Below the pieces are notes generated by a model. It was not told where the DNA came from. It did not search any database and worked only from the letters and a program-made list of their open reading frames with translations. From assembly GCA_002255105.1 (NCBI GenBank), contig NJEK01000018.1, positions 1 to 8,796 on the forward strand: a stretch of DNA of 8,796 bases, given 5' to 3'. Numbering within the stretch: position 1 is the first letter of the stretch; every line of letters begins with the position of its first letter. A program made the position numbers and the translations under genes. This document shows, in pieces, positions 5,834-8,796 of this stretch. The DNA comes from Candidatus Wolframiiraptor sp. EX4484-121. Its GTDB lineage: Archaea > Thermoproteota > Nitrososphaeria_A > Caldarchaeales > Wolframiiraptoraceae.

Positions 5834-6667
5834 CTAGCGCGTTGCCATTATCCCTAATAGTCCGATCGCGATCGTGACCACGGTTAAGATCAAGGTGAAT
5901 AGATAGGTCTTTAGCCTCTCCGACAACTTCATGAGACCTGATATCGTGAACAATGACACGATTATCGCCGTGAGCGAGGATACCGTTAAGATGATTATCT
6001 TAGACTCCATGAAGACAGGCATGGCTATATATGAGTAAATTATCCCGCCTATCGCCGCAGGTATCCCCATTAGGAAGCTCAGCCTCAGCGAGTCCCTCGA
6101 ACTATGGCCTAGGAGGATAAGGGTGAAGATCGTCACTCCACTCCTACTCAGTCCCGGGAGGGCGGAGAATCCCTGCGCAAATCCGGCCAACGCCGCGTCC
6201 ACGAGACCCACCTCCTTTACCTTGTTGTTTCCCCCGCCAATTCTAGCTCTAAGCCAAGTTAAGATCGTAGTTAGGAGGAAGAGGAGTCCCATGATGATCA
6301 TCGCAACGCTCTCATCAAATGACATAAATTCTCTTGACACCTGCGCCAGTGGAACGCCGACCAGCCCAGTTACTATGGTGGAGATTATGAGAAACTTGAG
6401 GAGGGCGAACCCCTCTCTATATCTCCCCGGAGATCTTATCGATGAGAGCATCTCGAGGATCTCTCTCCTGAAATAGGCTATCGCCGCTACAGCGGTTGCG
6501 CCGTTTATCGCCAGTCCAATCAAATACGCGGTTTGAGCCTCAAGACCATAGGCGAGAAGTGTTAGGAGGATGAGGGTCTTGCTGCTGACCGGAAGCCACT
6601 CAGTTATTCCTTGGATTAAACCCGCTAGAAGCGCGGCTAGGAGGTCTCGGCTCAACTCCATGGACAT
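5834..6667 (-). CDS. uppP: UppP/BacA-type polyprenyl-diphosphate phosphatase
   Basis: A 277-residue, very hydrophobic protein with about eight membrane segments. Both family signatures are present: QGITEWLPVSS (residues 19-29) and PGLSRSG (171-177), with the two halves showing the inverted-repeat layout of UppP. In bacteria this enzyme removes a phosphate from undecaprenyl diphosphate so the lipid carrier can be reused; in archaea the substrate is presumably dolichyl diphosphate released by glycosylation. Two positions differ from the bacterial active site: the first glutamate of the ExxxE motif is Q19, and the histidine of the usual SSTGH is replaced (SSKTL). E23, S28-S29 and R175 are kept. 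Activity is therefore probable but not certain. The start is ATG 6667, with a second ATG two codons later. A TATA-like element lies at 6699-6705. Confidence 0.85.
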   Translation of the reverse strand: MSMELSRDLLAALLAGLIQGITEWLPVSSKTLILLTLLAYGLEAQTAYLIGLAINGATAVAAIAYFRREILEMLSSIRSPGRYREGFALLKFLIISTIVTGLVGVPLAQVSREFMSFDESVAMIIMGLLFLLTTILTWLRARIGGGNNKVKEVGLVDAALAGFAQGFSALPGLSRSGVTIFTLILLGHSSRDSLRLSFLMGIPAAIGGIIYSYIAMPVFMESKIIILTVSSLTAIIVSLFTISGLMKLSERLKTYLFTLILTVVTIAIGLLGIMATR

Positions 6668-6698
6668 GACACTCGCGTTACACTATTTAGGGAGTTTC

Positions 6699-6705
6699 AT
6701 TTAAA
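6699..6705 (-). promoter_or_regulatory. TATA-like element of the uppP gene
   Basis: TTTAAAT on the minus strand is centred about 35 bases before the ATG at 6667, giving a leader of roughly 8 bases. It lies back to back with the TATA-like element of the divergent radical SAM gene. Confidence 0.45.
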
Positions 6706-6712
6706 GATCCGC

Positions 6713-6719
6713 CTTAAAT
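6713..6719 (+). promoter_or_regulatory. TATA-like element of the radical SAM gene
   Basis: CTTAAAT would place transcription start near 6743, leaving a leader of about 30 bases that contains the GGAGGT before ATG 6773. It is only 7 bases from the uppP TATA-like element. Confidence 0.4.
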
Positions 6720-6756
6720 CCCCGGTCGCGAAGGAACTTTGAAATATTCTCGTGAT

Positions 6757-6762
6757 GGAGGT
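6757..6762 (+). promoter_or_regulatory. Ribosome binding site supporting the start at 6773
   Basis: GGAGGT lies 10 bases before the ATG at 6773, a little farther than usual, with another GGAG directly abutting that ATG. No such site precedes the in-frame GTG 6752 or ATG 6755. Confidence 0.45.
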
Positions 6763-6772
6763 AAGCTTGGAG

Positions 6773-7927
6773 ATGATCATAAAGCTTCCTGGAAGTGTTT
6801 CGGAAAAGGAGTGTGCGATATGCGGCAGGAGATCAAAGCTCATCTCAAACTCAATCAAGGTCTGCGTCGACTGTCTGAGGGAGAGGCCTGAGGAGTCTTT
6901 AAGATATCCTATGGAGACCCACGCAGAGATTAGGAGGAGATTCAGGCTTCCACCAACTCCTCCAAGATCGGAGGACGGCGTCAAATGCAATCTATGTAGC
7001 GCTGAGTGCGTGATGGGAGAAGGTGAGAGAAGCTATTGTGGATTGAGGGAGAATAGGGGTGGAAAGCTGTTCTCGATGGTCGACTCGGAGAACGCGCTAC
7101 TCCACTACTACCTCGACCCTCACGTCACGAACTGCTGTAATGCTTGGTTCTGCCCGGCTGGAACCGGGTCAGGTTACCCGAATTATGCGGTTAGAGATGG
7201 CCCTGAATACGGTTACTATAACCTCGCCCTGTTCTTTTATGGATGTAGCTTCGACTGCCTCTTCTGCCAGAATTGGAGCCATAAGAATTTGAGGGATGCT
7301 GGAAGAGTTCATGTTAGGGAGATAGTGGACTTAACCCTTAGAGATAGGAGGATAACGTGCTGGTGCTGGTTCGGCGGGACCCCCGAACCCCAGCTCCCAT
7401 TCGCGATAAATGCTTCGAGGCTCATCTTGGAGGAGAAGGCCAGCGGCAGGATTATGAGGATATGTTTTGAGTGGAATGGGTCTGGAAACCCGGATCTCGT
7501 TAAGAAGGCGGCTGAACTATCATATGAGAGCGGTGGAAACATAAAATTCGATCTAAAGGCTTTCACCCCTAGTGTTCACATGGCCCTGACCGGAAGAGAT
7601 AACAAACGGACATTCGAGAACTTCGAGCTAATCTATCGAGAGTTTTATGAGAGGAGGAGGGATGTCCCCGTCTTGGCCGCCACAACCCTACTCGTCCCAC
7701 ATTACGTCGATGAATACGAGGTTTCGAGGATAGCTGAGTTCATAGCAAGCCTAGATCCAGAGATACCATACAGCCTCCTAATATTCCATCCCGATTTCAT
7801 GATGAGCGATGTGACAGTAACCCCAAAGAAACAGGTTGAGAGCTGCTATAGGGCTGCGAAGAGATATTTGAAGAACGTGAATATAGGGAACATCGCCCTG
7901 CTAGGGTTCGCCGAGGCCGGGCTATAA
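6773..7927 (+). CDS. Cysteine-rich radical SAM protein, AmrS/PflA-like
   Basis: A 384-residue radical SAM enzyme. In order it shows: an N-terminal CXXC-X13-CXXC zinc-finger-like module (C14, C17, C31, C34); the AmrS-like CNLCSAEC...C segment (C72, C75, C79, C89) followed by [12 protein letters not shown]; an unusual CCNAWFC stretch (121-127) leading into PAGTGSGYP; the radical SAM cluster motif CX3CX2C (C158, C162, C165, followed by QNW); and [12 protein letters not shown] (196-207), whose second half is the SAM-binding glycine motif. With 18 cysteines it could bind extra iron-sulfur clusters or zinc. It would generate a 5'-deoxyadenosyl radical in the cytoplasm; substrate unknown. The protein ends after [13 protein letters not shown], where AmrS goes on into a zinc ribbon. 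Start 6773 is chosen from the GGAGGT; GTG 6752 would add seven residues. Its stop overlaps that of the convergent AmrS gene. It is probably a divergent AmrS relative rather than a glycyl-radical activase. Confidence 0.82.
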   Translation: MIIKLPGSVSEKECAICGRRSKLISNSIKVCVDCLRERPEESLRYPMETHAEIRRRFRLPPTPPRSEDGVKCNLCSAECVMGEGERSYCGLRENRGGKLFSMVDSENALLHYYLDPHVTNCCNAWFCPAGTGSGYPNYAVRDGPEYGYYNLALFFYGCSFDCLFCQNWSHKNLRDAGRVHVREIVDLTLRDRRITCWCWFGGTPEPQLPFAINASRLILEEKASGRIMRICFEWNGSGNPDLVKKAAELSYESGGNIKFDLKAFTPSVHMALTGRDNKRTFENFELIYREFYERRRDVPVLAATTLLVPHYVDEYEVSRIAEFIASLDPEIPYSLLIFHPDFMMSDVTVTPKKQVESCYRAAKRYLKNVNIGNIALLGFAEAGL

Positions 7928-8796
7928 TCCCCAACTAACTGGAACGAATCTATAGTCGCTCATGAATCCGGGTGGAGGTCTGCCGTAAATCGCTATTGGG
8001 TATCCACAGAACTTGCATCTATTCTTCTCATCAAGATTCCATGAGAGGATGTCGAATCCATATCTCTCGACAACCACCTTACCGCATTCGGGGCAATAGG
8101 TGCTCTCATAGGGATGGCCTGGAACATTTCCGATATAGACGTATTTCATCCCCTCCTCCTTGGCGATCTCGTGATGCTTTTCGAGGGTCTTGACGGGAGT
8201 CACCGGGAGATCTAGAAGCTTATAATCTGGGTGGAATCTGAGGAAGTGGATTGGAATATCTGGGCCGAGATTATCATAGATCCACTTCACAAGCCTTCTC
8301 GCGGCATTTAGATCGTCTCCGATCCTAGGAACAACGAGATCCGTTACCTCTATATGTATATTCGTCTTATCCCTGATCTCTAGGAGCGTCTGGAATATCG
8401 GCTCCGGATCTGGAACGCTCGCAAACTTCCTCAGGAAATCCTTATCCGCGTTTCCCTTGAAGTCCACCGTCGCGGCGTCAAGGAAATCCTTCGCCTCGTT
8501 AACGGATTCAGGTGTCCAGTAACCATTTGTGACGAATACGTTTATCAACCCCTCTCTCCTCGCGATCACCCCGATGTCGTGGGCGAACTCCATGAAGATC
8601 GTGGGCTCATTATAGGTGTATGCGATTCCATGGCTCCCATACTTCTTAGCCATCTTAACGACCAGCTCGGGGGTTACCTCCACGCCCTCAACCCTCCTCC
8701 TCTGACTGATATCATAGTTTTGACAGTATTGGCATGCCCAATCACAGCCAGTCGTGGCTATGGAGAAGACCTTGGATCCGGGAGCGAAGTGGACTA
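7922..8796 (-). CDS. amrS: AmrS: radical SAM enzyme of the AmmeMemoRadiSam set (5' end outside window)
   Basis: The frame is open to the right edge, so 290 residues are visible and probably 50-80 N-terminal ones are missing. The radical SAM motif CDWACQYC (CX3CX2C) is encoded at 8746-8723, followed by QNYDISQ. TYNEPT, typical of AmrS, comes about 35 residues later. An HFLRFHPDY segment, then [11 protein letters not shown], leads into a C-terminal CPEC...CKFC zinc ribbon. This order is that of AmrS, which occurs with AMMECR1 and Memo homologues in many archaea and bacteria; the reaction of the set is not known to me. A GTG at 8683 could be mistaken for the start, but that would remove the catalytic cluster. 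The stop TAG lies inside the last codons of the convergent radical SAM gene (6-base overlap). Partner genes, if present, would lie beyond 8796. Confidence 0.88.
   Translation of the reverse strand, partial: VHFAPGSKVFSIATTGCDWACQYCQNYDISQRRRVEGVEVTPELVVKMAKKYGSHGIAYTYNEPTIFMEFAHDIGVIARREGLINVFVTNGYWTPESVNEAKDFLDAATVDFKGNADKDFLRKFASVPDPEPIFQTLLEIRDKTNIHIEVTDLVVPRIGDDLNAARRLVKWIYDNLGPDIPIHFLRFHPDYKLLDLPVTPVKTLEKHHEIAKEEGMKYVYIGNVPGHPYESTYCPECGKVVVERYGFDILSWNLDEKNRCKFCGYPIAIYGRPPPGFMSDYRFVPVSWGL

Noticed and set aside
1..8796. CRISPR array, insertion sequence, integrase or defence island
   Set aside because: No regularly spaced repeats, transposase motifs or terminal repeats seen; genes are ordinary chromosomal ones with similar codon use.

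Overview
The window is archaeal chromosome. Short AT-rich TATA-like elements sit about 26-31 bases before several start codons, which suggests leaderless transcripts. Arginine codons are mostly AGG/AGA, and TTG and GTG starts are used. The tRNA-Thr has a U discriminator and no encoded CCA. The gene set (THUMP-SPOUT protein, ThiL, Dpm1-type glycosyltransferase, AmrS-type radical SAM proteins) is typical of thermophilic archaea, probably of the Thermoproteota/TACK side. I cannot place it more precisely from sequence alone. Genes are packed tightly, with no gap over about 150 bases, and I see no insertion sequence, CRISPR array, integrase or other sign of a mobile element.

Layout. Positions 1-134 (minus) hold the 5' end of a small helix-turn-helix regulator that is cut by the window edge. 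Divergent from it are a THUMP-SPOUT RNA methyltransferase candidate (251-1300) and an ADP-ribose-type Nudix hydrolase (1343-1879). Facing these on the minus strand is a two-gene operon: a Dpm1-like glycosyltransferase (start near 3625) whose stop overlaps a TTG start of thiL (1920-2894). A divergent promoter region with two dyads (about 3650-3741) separates it from a zinc-dependent medium-chain dehydrogenase (3769-4794). Then come tRNA-Thr(TGT) (4929-5001), a membrane-anchored protein of unknown family with extracytoplasmic sequons (5144-5827), and, tail to tail 6 bases away, an UppP/BacA-type polyprenyl-diphosphate phosphatase (5834-6667, minus). The right end carries two PflA/AmrS-like radical SAM proteins. 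One is complete and unusually rich in cysteine (6773-7927, plus). The other is a more canonical AmrS (7922-8796, minus) that runs off the window, and the two overlap by 6 bases at their stops.

How the genes may work together. Most are housekeeping genes: thiamine diphosphate synthesis, RNA modification, nucleotide-sugar clean-up, tRNA. The Dpm1-like enzyme and the UppP-like phosphatase both act on polyprenyl (dolichyl) carriers, and the anchored protein between them carries N-glycosylation sequons, so a loose link to surface glycosylation is possible but unproven. The most interesting part is the pair of AmrS-related radical SAM proteins, whose substrates I cannot assign. I see no clear evidence of a wholly new multi-gene system.
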